40,365 bases of DNA from NCBI GenBank assembly GCA_021324235.1, contig JAJPJM010000040.1, positions 1 through 40,365 of the forward strand, read 5' to 3'. The notes under the pieces are model-generated. The model made no database searches. It was not told where the DNA came from and saw only the letters and a list, made by a program, of their open reading frames with translations. Shown here piece after piece: positions 1 through 8,787 of this stretch. The number at the start of each line of letters is the position of its first letter. The stretch's first letter is position 1. This DNA is from Verrucomicrobiota bacterium (lineage in GTDB: Bacteria; Verrucomicrobiota; Verrucomicrobiia; Limisphaerales; UBA11358). A program made the translations under genes and the position numbers.

Positions 1-975
1 GTCGGTGAATTTGGATTTGTCAGCACGGCTCAAATGGCGGACGCCATGAAAGCCATCATGGATACGGGCATGTCGGGCGGCCTGTTGTGGAGCCTCCGTT
101 TCCGTGATCGGGACGGCGGTTTTTACTGGCATAGCGAGCCGGACGGCGGCGACCTTTATAAGGCGTTCCACTGGCCCGGTTCGCTCCTGGGCGCGGGCTA
201 TGATGAAATTGCGCTCATGGCCATGGTTTGCAGCAATGCCTATGAAATCCGGGGCCTGACTCCGCCCTCCCTTCCGGCTCCCGCACCGCCAACACTATTA
301 CCGATCGGCGACGCGGCGGCGATTTCCTGGCAAGGTTCCGTGGGCGCCGCCAGTTACACCGTCGAACGCGCGCCGAAGGCGGATGGTCCTTGGACGGTTG
401 CCGGTGCGGATATTGACGAAAGTTCAGTACAATATCATCCGCTGTTCGCCGACGAGTCCGTGCCGGGAGGCGAATGGTTTTATCGTGTTCGGGCAAAGAA
501 TGCGTCGGGCATCTCCAAGCCCTCCAATATTGCTGGCCCGGTAAACGTCGCGTATGACACCCTGGTGGACAATCTGGCCGATTTCTCAAAAGTCCAGGCC
601 CGGCAGGGAGGTTGGGGGATAAAGACCCGTGACTGTCGCAAGGCGAAGGAAGACGTGGACCGGGCCGCTGGCAGCGCCGGAGACGCGCTGGTTTACAAGC
701 TGCCGACGGCAATTGAAGGTTTTCGCGTCTTCACGTTCTTTCCCGGCGAGGTCGCGGACCCGAAATTTTCCGTCTCCGATGACGGCCAGACCTACCGGGA
801 TGTCCCTGCCGGCCGAACCGGCTATTTCAGCGGCGCCGGCGATTATGGTTACTGGAAGCCGGTGCTGTACCACGCGGAAAACATGAGCGGGTCGGGAAAA
901 TTCCTGAGAATTGAACTGACCGGAGAAGCTCAAATCGGCCGGGTGGAAATCACCCACGCGCTCGATAAAAAATAA
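1..975 (+). CDS. GH5 (mannanase-like) glycoside hydrolase, C-terminal part, with Fn3 domain
   Basis: The gene is cut by the window edge; the frame is open from base 1, so the ATG at 34 is internal. The first codons read VGEFGF, which resembles the GH5 nucleophile strand with Glu at the third visible codon. About 30 residues later come GGLLWSLR and GGFYWHSE, typical of the last barrel strand and loop of GH5 endo-mannanases. An Fn3-like module follows (roughly visible residues 90-180; strand motifs AISWQGS, SYTVERA, WFYRVRA). The final ~140 residues look like a beta-sandwich, carbohydrate-binding-like domain (KFLRIELTGE near the end). The expected role is extracellular cleavage of beta-mannan. 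Only 14 bp separate it from the epimerase gene, which suggests an operon. The exact GH5 subfamily and the secretion signal cannot be seen here. Confidence 0.75.
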   Translation, partial: VGEFGFVSTAQMADAMKAIMDTGMSGGLLWSLRFRDRDGGFYWHSEPDGGDLYKAFHWPGSLLGAGYDEIALMAMVCSNAYEIRGLTPPSLPAPAPPTLLPIGDAAAISWQGSVGAASYTVERAPKADGPWTVAGADIDESSVQYHPLFADESVPGGEWFYRVRAKNASGISKPSNIAGPVNVAYDTLVDNLADFSKVQARQGGWGIKTRDCRKAKEDVDRAAGSAGDALVYKLPTAIEGFRVFTFFPGEVADPKFSVSDDGQTYRDVPAGRTGYFSGAGDYGYWKPVLYHAENMSGSGKFLRIELTGEAQIGRVEITHALDKK

Positions 976-989
976 AACACCGGCTTTAA

Positions 990-2204
990 ATGGAATCGCC
1001 AAATCTAAAAGCTTTTTCTCAACGCGTCAGTGATCAGCTGTTCAAGCACCTCATGCCGTTCTGGTGCGGGCCGGCCGTGGACCACGAACAGGGGGGCTGG
1101 ATGGGCTGGTTGGCCAACGACCTCAAGCCCGACCGAACCCAACCCAAGGGGCTGATCGTCAACAGTCGGATTTTGTGGGCATTCTCGGCGGTCCATCAGG
1201 CGCGGCCAGACCAGCTTTTCCGGCAAATGGCGGATCGCGCGTTTGATTACGTGATGAACCGGTTCTGGGACCCGCAACATGGCGGGGCGTTCTGGCGATT
1301 GGATGACACCGGCCGCGTCGTTCTGGACGATTCCAAAAAGACCTACGGTCAGGCGTTTTATATCTACGCACTCTCCGAATATCACCGGGCCTTCGGCTCA
1401 ACGGCTGCACTGGCCCGCGCCCAGGAGCTGTTTCAACTGATTGAACGGCACACGCACGATGCCAAATTCGGCGGCTATATCGAAGTCTGCCGCCGGGACT
1501 GGTCCGAGGCCGATCCCGACGCCCGGCTGAGCGACAAGGACATGAACGAGAAGAAGTCCATGAACAATCACCTTCACGTGCTGGAGGCGTACACCAATCT
1601 TTACCGGGTCTGGAAGGAGCCGCGCGTCGCCCAACGTTTGCGCGAACTCATCGGGCTGTTCCAGCAACGCATCCTCGATTCCCGCACCCACCACCTGAAC
1701 CACTTCTTCGACGAGGCATGGCGGGTGCGTTCGGATTCCTACACCTTCGGCCATGACATCGAGGGCACCTGGCTGCTTTGCGAAGCGGCCGAAGTGCTGG
1801 GCGGCGCCACTTTACTCCAGCAAACCGGGTCCACGGCGTTGCCGATGGCAGAGGCGGTGCTCAAGGAAGGAATTGACGCCGACGGTGCGCTGCGTTACGA
1901 GGGCAGGGGAGGCAAAATCATTGATGGGGGCAAGGAATGCTGGCCCCAGGCCGAGTCGGTGATCGGTTTCCTCAACGCCTATCAGATTTCCCATGACGAA
2001 AAATTCCTCAAAACCGTGCTGCGGGTCTGGGATTATATTGAGAATCATCTGGTGGACCACGTCCACGGTGAATGGTTCTGGCGCATCACGCCCGAAGGCA
2101 GGGTGGACCCCAGTCTGCCCAAGGTCAGCGAATGGAAGGGCCCGTATCACGCGACCCGGATGTGCCTGGAAACGCTCCATCGGTTGCGCGCCATCGCCGG
2201 TTGA
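990..2204 (+). CDS. Cellobiose 2-epimerase / AGE-family sugar epimerase
   Basis: The 404-residue protein has no signal peptide, so it is probably cytoplasmic. It is full length for the N-acylglucosamine 2-epimerase (AGE) superfamily, an (alpha/alpha)6 barrel. Residues matching those used by cellobiose 2-epimerases are visible: Arg60 in VNSR, His196 in NNHLHVLEA, His255 and Glu258 in FGHDIEGTW, Trp318 and Glu322 in CWPQAES, and His387 in EWKGPYHATR. Cellobiose 2-epimerases convert beta-1,4-mannobiose to mannosyl-glucose. The presence of a GH130 mannosyl-glucose phosphorylase at 7608 favours this activity over N-acylglucosamine epimerisation. It follows a GH5 gene after 14 bp. The start at 990 has no strong ribosome-binding site, but the N-terminus aligns in length with the family. 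Confidence 0.88.
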   Translation: MESPNLKAFSQRVSDQLFKHLMPFWCGPAVDHEQGGWMGWLANDLKPDRTQPKGLIVNSRILWAFSAVHQARPDQLFRQMADRAFDYVMNRFWDPQHGGAFWRLDDTGRVVLDDSKKTYGQAFYIYALSEYHRAFGSTAALARAQELFQLIERHTHDAKFGGYIEVCRRDWSEADPDARLSDKDMNEKKSMNNHLHVLEAYTNLYRVWKEPRVAQRLRELIGLFQQRILDSRTHHLNHFFDEAWRVRSDSYTFGHDIEGTWLLCEAAEVLGGATLLQQTGSTALPMAEAVLKEGIDADGALRYEGRGGKIIDGGKECWPQAESVIGFLNAYQISHDEKFLKTVLRVWDYIENHLVDHVHGEWFWRITPEGRVDPSLPKVSEWKGPYHATRMCLETLHRLRAIAG

Positions 2205-2282
2205 AATATTTTCTCGAACGCCGTTGCGAGCGGGAGCAACATGGCCAAATGCAAACCCGAATTTTCGGAAGAAGCACAGTTT

Positions 2283-2362
2283 GGTGGGGCGAGGCTACAG
2301 ACGAGCCGACCTTGGCAGGTCAAAACGTAGCGACGATGGCTCGCGGGGACGCTCGCCCCACC
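2283..2362. repeat. 80-bp imperfect palindrome (REP/MITE-like)
   Basis: The outer arms GGTGGGGCGAG (2283-2293) and CTCGCCCCACC (2352-2362) are perfect 11-bp complements. After symmetric 8-nt bulges come inner arms CGAGCC (2302-2307) and GGCTCG (2338-2343), then a small GACCT/AGGTC hairpin (2308-2321). The element fills most of the gap between the epimerase and the GH28-like gene. No ORF or transposase is associated. It looks like a dispersed palindromic repeat; an mRNA-stabilising or attenuating hairpin is the alternative. Confidence 0.7.
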
Positions 2363-2374
2363 GAAAGATGCAAA

Positions 2375-3844
2375 ATGTACCACCACCGAATTTTCTCTTC
2401 GCTTCGAGGGCGGAGCCTATTTTCCGCGACACTGACCTTGGCATCCTGGGTTTTCCTCCAGGCGGTGTTTGCCAGTTCCGCCGCTGAAACCACCGGCGTG
2501 TACAACGTGCTTGATTATGGCGCCAAAGGTGATGGGAGCAACGATGATACGGTCGCCGTCCAAAAAGCCATTGATATCTGCGCGGAGGAGGGTGGCGGGC
2601 AGGTGCTCCTGCCGGCCGGAACGTTTCTCACGGGCGCGCTCACATTACACAGCGGAATTGATTTTCACCTGGCCAATGGCGCGGTGCTCAAGGGCAGCGC
2701 GAACTGGCGCGACTATGGGCATCCCGGCGCGTTGTTGTTTGCGAAGGACGCCACGAATCTTACCGTCTCCGGCAACGGTGTCATCGACGGCAACGATCGT
2801 GCCGTGTGGCAGCAACTGGCCAACGAAGAGGCTGGTGGCGACATAAACAAAACCAACTGGTGGCCGGAATCTTTCACCGGCGATTGGTGGCCGTTTGACA
2901 AACTTCCCAACCAACCTCAAACGCACGGTGGCCGGCCGATGATGGTTATTTTCATCGGCTGCCAGCAGGTCCGCATGCACGACTTTACGTTACGCCACGC
3001 GCCGAGCTGGACGGTCCATCTGGTCGGTTGTGAGGACGTGGCGATTGATTCCATCAGCATTCGCAACGGCTGGGACGTGGCCAACGACGACGGCATTGAT
3101 GTGGACCACTCCCGCGACGTACGCATTGCCAACTGTTCCATTTCGGCCGGTGATGACGGGATTGTGATCAAGGACACCCCCAATTTTGCCGCTTATGGCG
3201 GCTCCGCCCGGATTACCGTGACCGGTTGCGTGATTGAATCGCGAAGCAGTGCCTTGAAAATTGACGAGACTTACACACTGCCGGGCGCACGCGACATCGT
3301 GTTTGCCGATTGCGTTGTGTCGCACTGCAATCGCGGGCTTTCGATTCAGAGCCTGGACGCGGGCAACATCGAGAATGTGCTGTTTGCCAACATTACGGTC
3401 GAAACCAGTTTCCAACCGCACAAATGGTGGGGCGCGGCGGAGCCGATTCATATCAGCCATTTTCCGCGCACGGCCAAAACCAGGCTGGGCTACGTTCGCA
3501 ACATCCGTTTCAGCAACATTCTTTGCCACAGTGAAACCGGAATTTTTCTGATGGGCTGGACCAATTCCCCGTTGGAAAACATCGTGTTGGACAACGTCCG
3601 CGTCGAAATCGCGAAGACCAGCGACGTGCCCGGCGGTTTTTACGATGAACGGCCCGTGGGCGTATTCACGAACGGCATTTTCGAGTATAAACTGGCAGGG
3701 ATTTACGCCCGCGACATCGACGGATTGTCCCTGCGCCACACCGAGGTGGTCTGGGGCAAACCCCTGGACAAAACGTACGGCAAAAGTCTGGACGAAAAGA
3801 ACGTAAAAAATCTTCAAGGGAAATTATCCGCTTTGCGGGATTGA
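2375..3844 (+). CDS. Secreted GH28-like (polygalacturonase-type) glycoside hydrolase
   Basis: From the ATG at 2375 the protein is 489 residues. It begins with a signal peptide (residues ~1-37, hydrophobic core around 17-34, ASSAAE near cleavage). The frame is open further upstream, but that would run through the 2283-2362 palindrome and overlap the epimerase, so 2375 is preferred. VYNVLDYGAKGDG near residue 42 is the usual start of pectate-lyase/GH28 right-handed beta-helices. NDDGID (237-242) matches the NTDG motif and GDDGIVIKD (259-267) supplies the catalytic DD pair (260-261). A classical GHG motif is not seen; the equivalent region reads RSSALKIDET. It may act on pectic or other acidic glycans outside the cytoplasm. 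The TMTC-like gene follows after 16 bp. Confidence 0.82.
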   Translation: MYHHRIFSSLRGRSLFSATLTLASWVFLQAVFASSAAETTGVYNVLDYGAKGDGSNDDTVAVQKAIDICAEEGGGQVLLPAGTFLTGALTLHSGIDFHLANGAVLKGSANWRDYGHPGALLFAKDATNLTVSGNGVIDGNDRAVWQQLANEEAGGDINKTNWWPESFTGDWWPFDKLPNQPQTHGGRPMMVIFIGCQQVRMHDFTLRHAPSWTVHLVGCEDVAIDSISIRNGWDVANDDGIDVDHSRDVRIANCSISAGDDGIVIKDTPNFAAYGGSARITVTGCVIESRSSALKIDETYTLPGARDIVFADCVVSHCNRGLSIQSLDAGNIENVLFANITVETSFQPHKWWGAAEPIHISHFPRTAKTRLGYVRNIRFSNILCHSETGIFLMGWTNSPLENIVLDNVRVEIAKTSDVPGGFYDERPVGVFTNGIFEYKLAGIYARDIDGLSLRHTEVVWGKPLDKTYGKSLDEKNVKNLQGKLSALRD

Positions 3845-3860
3845 CCTCCCGGACTGTTTT

Positions 3861-5903
3861 ATGAAAGACCGCGGCATCAGCAAAGGGGGGTACCGACGTT
3901 CGATGCCGCCTGCACGTCTGGTCGCGGGGTTGCTGGCACTCATCACACTGGTGGTTTATCTGCCGGTTCGTTCACATGATTTTGTCTATTATGATGACCA
4001 AGATTACTTGACCAACAATCCCATCGTACAAAACGGTCTTACCTGGTCCGGGATCAAATGGGCCTTTACGACGTGGCACGCCAGCAACTGGCACCCGCTT
4101 ACCTGGCTGTCACACATGCTGGATTGCCAATTGTTTGGATTGAACCCCGGTCCACAGCATTTGGTTAACGTGTTGTTTCACAGTGCCAACACTGTGTTGT
4201 TGTTCATTCTCCTGTTGGTCTTGACTAATGATCTGTGGCCGAGTGCAGTGGTTGCCGCATTGTTTGGGTGGCACCCCTTGCATGTGGAATCTGTCGCCTG
4301 GCTCGCTGAACGCAAGGATGTATTGAGCACCTTTTTCGCGTTTCTGTCCTTGTTGGCGTACACCCGTTTCGCGCAAGGGCGTTCAAGCGATAAGGGGCGG
4401 ACGAAACCGGCTCTCAACTATTTGTTGGCGTTGACCTGGTTTGGGTTGGGGCTGATGTCCAAACCAATGCTCGTCACCCTGCCGTTCGTGTTTCTTTTGC
4501 TGGATTTTTGGCCATTGCGCCGGATTTCAATTCCCGACTTTCGATTTCCAATATTCGGCCGGCTTGTGCTTGAGAAATGGCCTTTTTTTGTGATGACGGT
4601 TTTTTCCTGCACCGTCACCGTTCTGGCACAAAACCACGGCAAGGCGATAGTGCCCCTTGAACATGTTTCATTGGGCTATCGTCTGGCGAATATACCCCTC
4701 GCCTACGGGCTTTATCTGCTCAAAACGATCTGGCCGGCAAGGCTTGCGGTTCTATACCCCTTGCCGGAGGGAATCTCCGGGCTGGAGGTGACAACCTGCG
4801 TGATGGTCTTGATTCCCCTCTCGGTTACGGTTTGGTTGATGCGTAAACGCAGTCCCTATTTGCTGGTCGGCTGGTTGTGGTTTTTGGGAACCCTCGTGCC
4901 CGTTATTGGGCTCGTTGAAGTCGGATCCCAGGCGCTGGCCGATCGTTACACTTATTTTCCGCTTGTTGGCATCTTCATTGCGGTGGTTTTTGGGCTGCGC
5001 GATTGGGTGAATCATCTCCAGTTTCCCCAGAGCACCATGGCCGTGGTCTTTGTTCCGGTTCTTGCCGGGTGCATCATGGTTACGGAAGTTCAATTAACAT
5101 ACTGGAGAAACACCATGACACTGTTTGCTCATGCAATCGCCGTGACTGAAAACAACACCATCGCCCATCTGGGTATTGCTCATGAACTTCAAGGCGAGGG
5201 AAAATTAAACGAGGCTTTGGCCGAATATCGTGTAGCCGAGCGCTTGTCGCCGAACATCCTGTATACGCACTATACGATCGGTGGATTGCTGGCAGACATG
5301 AATGAACCTGACAAGGCACTGGCTGAGTACAACCAGGCTGCGCAGATCGATCCGAATGTTTCCGCAGTACACGACAGTGCCGGAATCGTGCTCGTCCAAC
5401 TGGGTCATTACGCTGAAGCCTTTGGCGAATTCAAAAAGGCTGCGCAGCTTGATCCCTCCGACCCATGGCCACATTATTACATGGCCAAGGCATTGGCGGG
5501 ACAAGGCCGGGACGTGGCGGCGGTGGCCGAATTCCGCGAAGCATTGCGAATTGCGCCAGACAACTCCGAAATCCTTACTTTTGCCTCAGAATTGCTTTCT
5601 ACAAGTGGAGATTCAGAGGCGCGTGATGGACCGATGGCGCTCGCGTTCGCCCTAAGGGCAAATGATCTGACCGGACATACTCAGGCTTCTGTTTTCGATG
5701 TGCTTGGCATGGCCTGCGCAGAAACCGGGCATTTTGATGAAGCTCAACAAGCGGTACAAAAGGCCATGGACCTTGCTGTCGCTGCGAAGGTGGATAATCT
5801 TCAACCCTTGCAGCAGCGGCTGGACCTGTATAAAATTCACAAGCCATGGCGCCAATCCTTTCTGTCCACCAACAACCCTGCGCAAGACATCCTGCGGCCT
5901 TAA
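3861..5903 (+). CDS. TMTC-like GT-C membrane protein with C-terminal TPR repeats
   Basis: The 680-residue protein has about ten hydrophobic segments in residues ~18-425, then tetratricopeptide repeats from ~430 to ~580. Residues 42-50 (VYYDDQDYL) carry an acidic motif after the first membrane helix, as in GT-C O-mannosyltransferase/TMTC proteins. HPLHVESVAW and AERKDVLS are further conserved loops of this family in bacteria. TPR units include LNEALAEYRVAERLSP, PDKALAEYNQAAQIDP and YAEAFGEFKKAAQLDP. The probable role is glycan transfer or assembly at the membrane, with TPRs binding a partner; the substrate is unknown. An alternative ATG at 3903 is preceded by AAAGGGGGG at longer than ideal spacing, so the start is uncertain by 14 codons. 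Confidence 0.72.
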   Translation: MKDRGISKGGYRRSMPPARLVAGLLALITLVVYLPVRSHDFVYYDDQDYLTNNPIVQNGLTWSGIKWAFTTWHASNWHPLTWLSHMLDCQLFGLNPGPQHLVNVLFHSANTVLLFILLLVLTNDLWPSAVVAALFGWHPLHVESVAWLAERKDVLSTFFAFLSLLAYTRFAQGRSSDKGRTKPALNYLLALTWFGLGLMSKPMLVTLPFVFLLLDFWPLRRISIPDFRFPIFGRLVLEKWPFFVMTVFSCTVTVLAQNHGKAIVPLEHVSLGYRLANIPLAYGLYLLKTIWPARLAVLYPLPEGISGLEVTTCVMVLIPLSVTVWLMRKRSPYLLVGWLWFLGTLVPVIGLVEVGSQALADRYTYFPLVGIFIAVVFGLRDWVNHLQFPQSTMAVVFVPVLAGCIMVTEVQLTYWRNTMTLFAHAIAVTENNTIAHLGIAHELQGEGKLNEALAEYRVAERLSPNILYTHYTIGGLLADMNEPDKALAEYNQAAQIDPNVSAVHDSAGIVLVQLGHYAEAFGEFKKAAQLDPSDPWPHYYMAKALAGQGRDVAAVAEFREALRIAPDNSEILTFASELLSTSGDSEARDGPMALAFALRANDLTGHTQASVFDVLGMACAETGHFDEAQQAVQKAMDLAVAAKVDNLQPLQQRLDLYKIHKPWRQSFLSTNNPAQDILRP

Positions 5904-6052
5904 CGATAACGGGGCCAGTCCTCAATATTTGGGGATTTCTGGATTGGCAGACGTAAATGCAGCGCCAGATGTCTCCATCCAGGCATGTCACAAACGCGGA
6001 GTCGTATCGCAACGCCGGGACGAATACGGCGAAGGCCGACGGCGCGGTGATG

Positions 6053-7411
6053 TTAAGTGAAGGCCGCCAGTTTTTCGTTGGCCTGGGCAATCACTGCGAG
6101 CGTGCCCTTGTCGGTGTCGAACACCGAGTTCAATCCCTGCGGTTCGCTGAACGGGTCGCCCATGAGCGCGGCGGCGGTATCCATTTTGCTACCGGCCCGT
6201 CCTTCGCCGGCCCAGGCCCAGAAGTTCGCGGCCTGCAGCGCGCGGCCCGCCTGGCAGGAATCCGCCACCTGATCAAACATGCGTTTATAATATTCATCGC
6301 GCGCCAGCGTGGGACTGTCGGGAGAATACTTTTCGTGGTCGCGGGGGATGCCAAATTCCTCCAGCACGAGCGGCTTGTGGAGGATGTCGGTGGCCAGGAC
6401 GGTGTGTTGTTCGACGTGCGCCCTGGCCTTGGCGGCAGCCGTCTCAAAGTCGGGTCCAAGTTGTGGATCCTTCAGCCAGCCCCAGTTCTTTAACCACATG
6501 TGCACGGTCACGTAATCAATCGCCGGACTTTTATGCGAGGTCACAAAGTCATCGGCCTTGTCCAAACAACCGTGAATGCCTTCGGAACCGGTACAGACCA
6601 GATGGTTCGGGTCCTGGTCATGAATAAACCGCGCGGTTTCATCCACCCATTGGGCATAGATGGCAACCGAGTTGTTGTGTTCATCGACCATGGGACGCGG
6701 TTCATTGGCCAATTCCCAGGTCATGACGGCCGGGTCGTCACGGTAAATCCGGCCGTTGACGGTGTTACGCCGCTGGATGATTTTGGTGACGTAACCGCGA
6801 TACAGTTCATTGGCCGTCGGTGTGGTATAAAGCCGCGCGGAGAATTTCATAAAACCACTCCAATCGCCGCGGGCGATCACCGGACGGTCCGGGTCGGGAA
6901 TGGTTTCGCCGGTGATCCAGCGGACATATTGCGCGAAGCCGCCGGACCATTGCCAATAGTTGGACAGGAAAAGGATTCCGCGCATATCGCGTCTGGCCAT
7001 TTCCGCCAGGGCGAAATCCAATCCGGCGAGCAGGGGCTCGTCATAATCGTGCGGCGCACGGGTGATGCCGCGCGGGATGGAGCCGGCGAGCGGCGAGGTT
7101 TCCGAACCGGCCAGCAGGCGGATATTTTTCACGCCGAGGTCCTGCAGGCGATCCAGTTCGCGGACCATGCGCTCGCGCCCCCCCGGCAGTCCGGCGTCGC
7201 TAAGGTAACAGCAGCACCAGAAATTGGTGCCGACATAGAAATACGGGCGACCGCGCAGTTCGAAACGCCCGTTGCGAACGGTGACGAAATCGCCGCCGGT
7301 CTGGCGGCGGCCGGCGTCCTTGGTCGGTGCGCCGGCACAGCCGGCCATCACGAGCGGGAGTGCCAGGGCCGAGGTTTTGATAAAATTTCTGCGCGAGATG
7401 GGATGGCTCAT
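6053..7411 (-). CDS. GH5 mannanase-like lipoprotein (probable beta-1,4-mannanase)
   Basis: The 452-residue protein starts with SRRNFIKTS, a Tat-type twin-arginine signal, followed by a lipobox-like VMAGC with Cys25. It is therefore probably exported folded and lipid-anchored. The GH5 fold is clear: FYVGTNFW near residue 58, GVKNIRLLAG near 93, WELANEPRP with acid/base Glu237, VHMWLKNWGW near 303, and VLEEFGIPRD with nucleophile Glu352. NFWAWAGEG near 396 ends the barrel. These features match subfamily GH5_7 endo-mannanases. It would release manno-oligosaccharides for the epimerase (990-2204) and the GH130 phosphorylase, which is transcribed divergently from 7608. The 149 bp between 5904 and 6052 hold nothing I recognise. 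Confidence 0.87.
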   Translation of the reverse strand: MSHPISRRNFIKTSALALPLVMAGCAGAPTKDAGRRQTGGDFVTVRNGRFELRGRPYFYVGTNFWCCCYLSDAGLPGGRERMVRELDRLQDLGVKNIRLLAGSETSPLAGSIPRGITRAPHDYDEPLLAGLDFALAEMARRDMRGILFLSNYWQWSGGFAQYVRWITGETIPDPDRPVIARGDWSGFMKFSARLYTTPTANELYRGYVTKIIQRRNTVNGRIYRDDPAVMTWELANEPRPMVDEHNNSVAIYAQWVDETARFIHDQDPNHLVCTGSEGIHGCLDKADDFVTSHKSPAIDYVTVHMWLKNWGWLKDPQLGPDFETAAAKARAHVEQHTVLATDILHKPLVLEEFGIPRDHEKYSPDSPTLARDEYYKRMFDQVADSCQAGRALQAANFWAWAGEGRAGSKMDTAAALMGDPFSEPQGLNSVFDTDKGTLAVIAQANEKLAAFT

Positions 7412-7546
7412 AGATTGTCAGTTTCCAGGTTAATCGGCATGAAGGTCCGGCACGCTCCGCGAGGGCCCTCACGATCGGCTTGGTTTGTCCGGGACATGGG
7501 CAGAGGTTATAGCAGATCTGCCGCTGGTGCGCTGTAGCCATTTTAA

Positions 7547-7575
7547 GTGACAAGACCAAGCCTCATCATTATAGT
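7547..7575 (+). promoter_or_regulatory. Sigma70-like promoter upstream of GH130 gene
   Basis: GTGACA (7547-7552) and TATAGT (7570-7575) are separated by exactly 17 bp; each differs from consensus at one base. The predicted transcript start is near 7582, about 26 bases before the GH130 ATG. The site lies in the 196-bp divergent region between the GH5 and GH130 genes. Confidence 0.5.
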
Positions 7576-7607
7576 AACTTTTCCGCCGAGAAATACCGCC
7601 ACGACCG

Positions 7608-8783
7608 ATGACTAAAAAATCCTTCCAACAAAAACTGAAACAATTGCAGCAACAACACGAGAAACTCCTGAAGCGGCCGAACCGCCAGCAGCAGCAGGGC
7701 AACGGCATTTTTGATCGTTACGAATTCCCGGTCCTGACCGCCGAGCACTCGCCGTTGTTCTGGCGTTATGATTTCAATCATGCCGACAATCCGCACCTCC
7801 TGACCCGGCTGGGCATCAACTGTGTCTTCAACGTCGGCGCCATGGAATGGAACGGCAACATCGTGCTGATGACGCGGACGGAGGGCTGGGACCGTAAATC
7901 GTTTTTCGCCGTGGCAGAAAGCCGGAATGGCGTGGACGGTTTCCGGTATTGGGATTATCCGGTGCAAATGCCGGATTACGAGCCGCAGGAAACGAACCTG
8001 TACGATATGCGCCTGGTCCGTCACGAGGACGGCTGGATTTACGGCCTGTTCTGCGCGGAACGGCACGATGATTCGAAGCCGGGCGATCTTTCCGCCGCCA
8101 TCGCGCGTTGCGGTATTGCGCGCACCAGGGACCTCGTGAAATGGCAACGGCTGGACGATTTGAAAACGGCGGGATCACTGCACCAGCGCAACTGCGTATT
8201 GCATCCGGAATTCGTGAACGGCAAATATGCCTTTTACACCCGGCCGATGGCTGATTTTGCCGCCACCGGCACCGGCGATGGTATCGGCTGGGGTTTATGC
8301 GATGATATCGAGCACGCGATCGTGGACCGGGAACAGATCGTGGACCGGCGCTACTATCATACGCTCAAGGAAGGCAAGAACGGCCTGGGGCCGGCCCCGA
8401 TTAAAACGAACAAAGGCTGGCTGCATCTGGCGCACGGGGTGCGCAACACCGCCGCCGGGATGCGTTACGTGCTTTACATGTTCCTGTGCGATTTGAAGAA
8501 CCCGGCCAAGGTCATCAAATCGCCCGGCGGTTATTTCATGGCGCCGGAGGGCGGGGAGCGCGTGGGTGACGTTTCCAACGTGGTTTTTTCCAACGGCTGG
8601 GTGGCGCGCGCCAACGGCGACGTGCTCATCTATTACGGTTCTTCCGACACGCGCACGCACGTGGCGACCAGCACGGTGGACAAGCTGCTGGATTACGTGC
8701 TCAACACGCCCGAAGACGGGATGCGCTCAAGGATTTGCGTCGAACAACGCTGCCGGTTGATCAGGAAAAATCTGTCGCACTGA
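7608..8783 (+). CDS. GH130 4-O-beta-D-mannosyl-D-glucose phosphorylase
   Basis: The 391-residue cytoplasmic protein has no signal peptide. The first ~30 residues are a Gln/Lys-rich helix. Strong GH130 subfamily 1 motifs follow: RYEFPVLTAEHSPLFWRYDF (38-57), GINCVFNVGA (69-78), DRKSFFAVAES (95-105), LYDMRL with the probable general acid Asp133, and VLHPEFVNGKYAFYTRP (197-213). The family splits mannosyl-glucose with phosphate into mannose-1-phosphate and glucose, the last step of the phosphorolytic mannan pathway. The matching epimerase and two GH5 genes are in the same 8.8 kb. The gene ends 4 bp from the convergent glycosidase gene at 8788. Confidence 0.9.
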   Translation: MTKKSFQQKLKQLQQQHEKLLKRPNRQQQQGNGIFDRYEFPVLTAEHSPLFWRYDFNHADNPHLLTRLGINCVFNVGAMEWNGNIVLMTRTEGWDRKSFFAVAESRNGVDGFRYWDYPVQMPDYEPQETNLYDMRLVRHEDGWIYGLFCAERHDDSKPGDLSAAIARCGIARTRDLVKWQRLDDLKTAGSLHQRNCVLHPEFVNGKYAFYTRPMADFAATGTGDGIGWGLCDDIEHAIVDREQIVDRRYYHTLKEGKNGLGPAPIKTNKGWLHLAHGVRNTAAGMRYVLYMFLCDLKNPAKVIKSPGGYFMAPEGGERVGDVSNVVFSNGWVARANGDVLIYYGSSDTRTHVATSTVDKLLDYVLNTPEDGMRSRICVEQRCRLIRKNLSH

Positions 8784-8787
8784 CGAT

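Noticed and set aside
2072-2374. Upstream extension of the GH28-like reading frame
   Set aside because: It would overlap the epimerase gene and translate the 2283-2362 palindrome; a signal peptide starts properly at 2375.
2205-2400. CRISPR or tandem array suspected from repeated GC-rich blocks
   Set aside because: Only one inverted pair is present; there are no regularly spaced direct repeats.
6500-7537. 345-codon plus-strand open frame
   Set aside because: Antisense to the GH5 lipoprotein gene, which has intact catalytic motifs; no domain in the antisense product.
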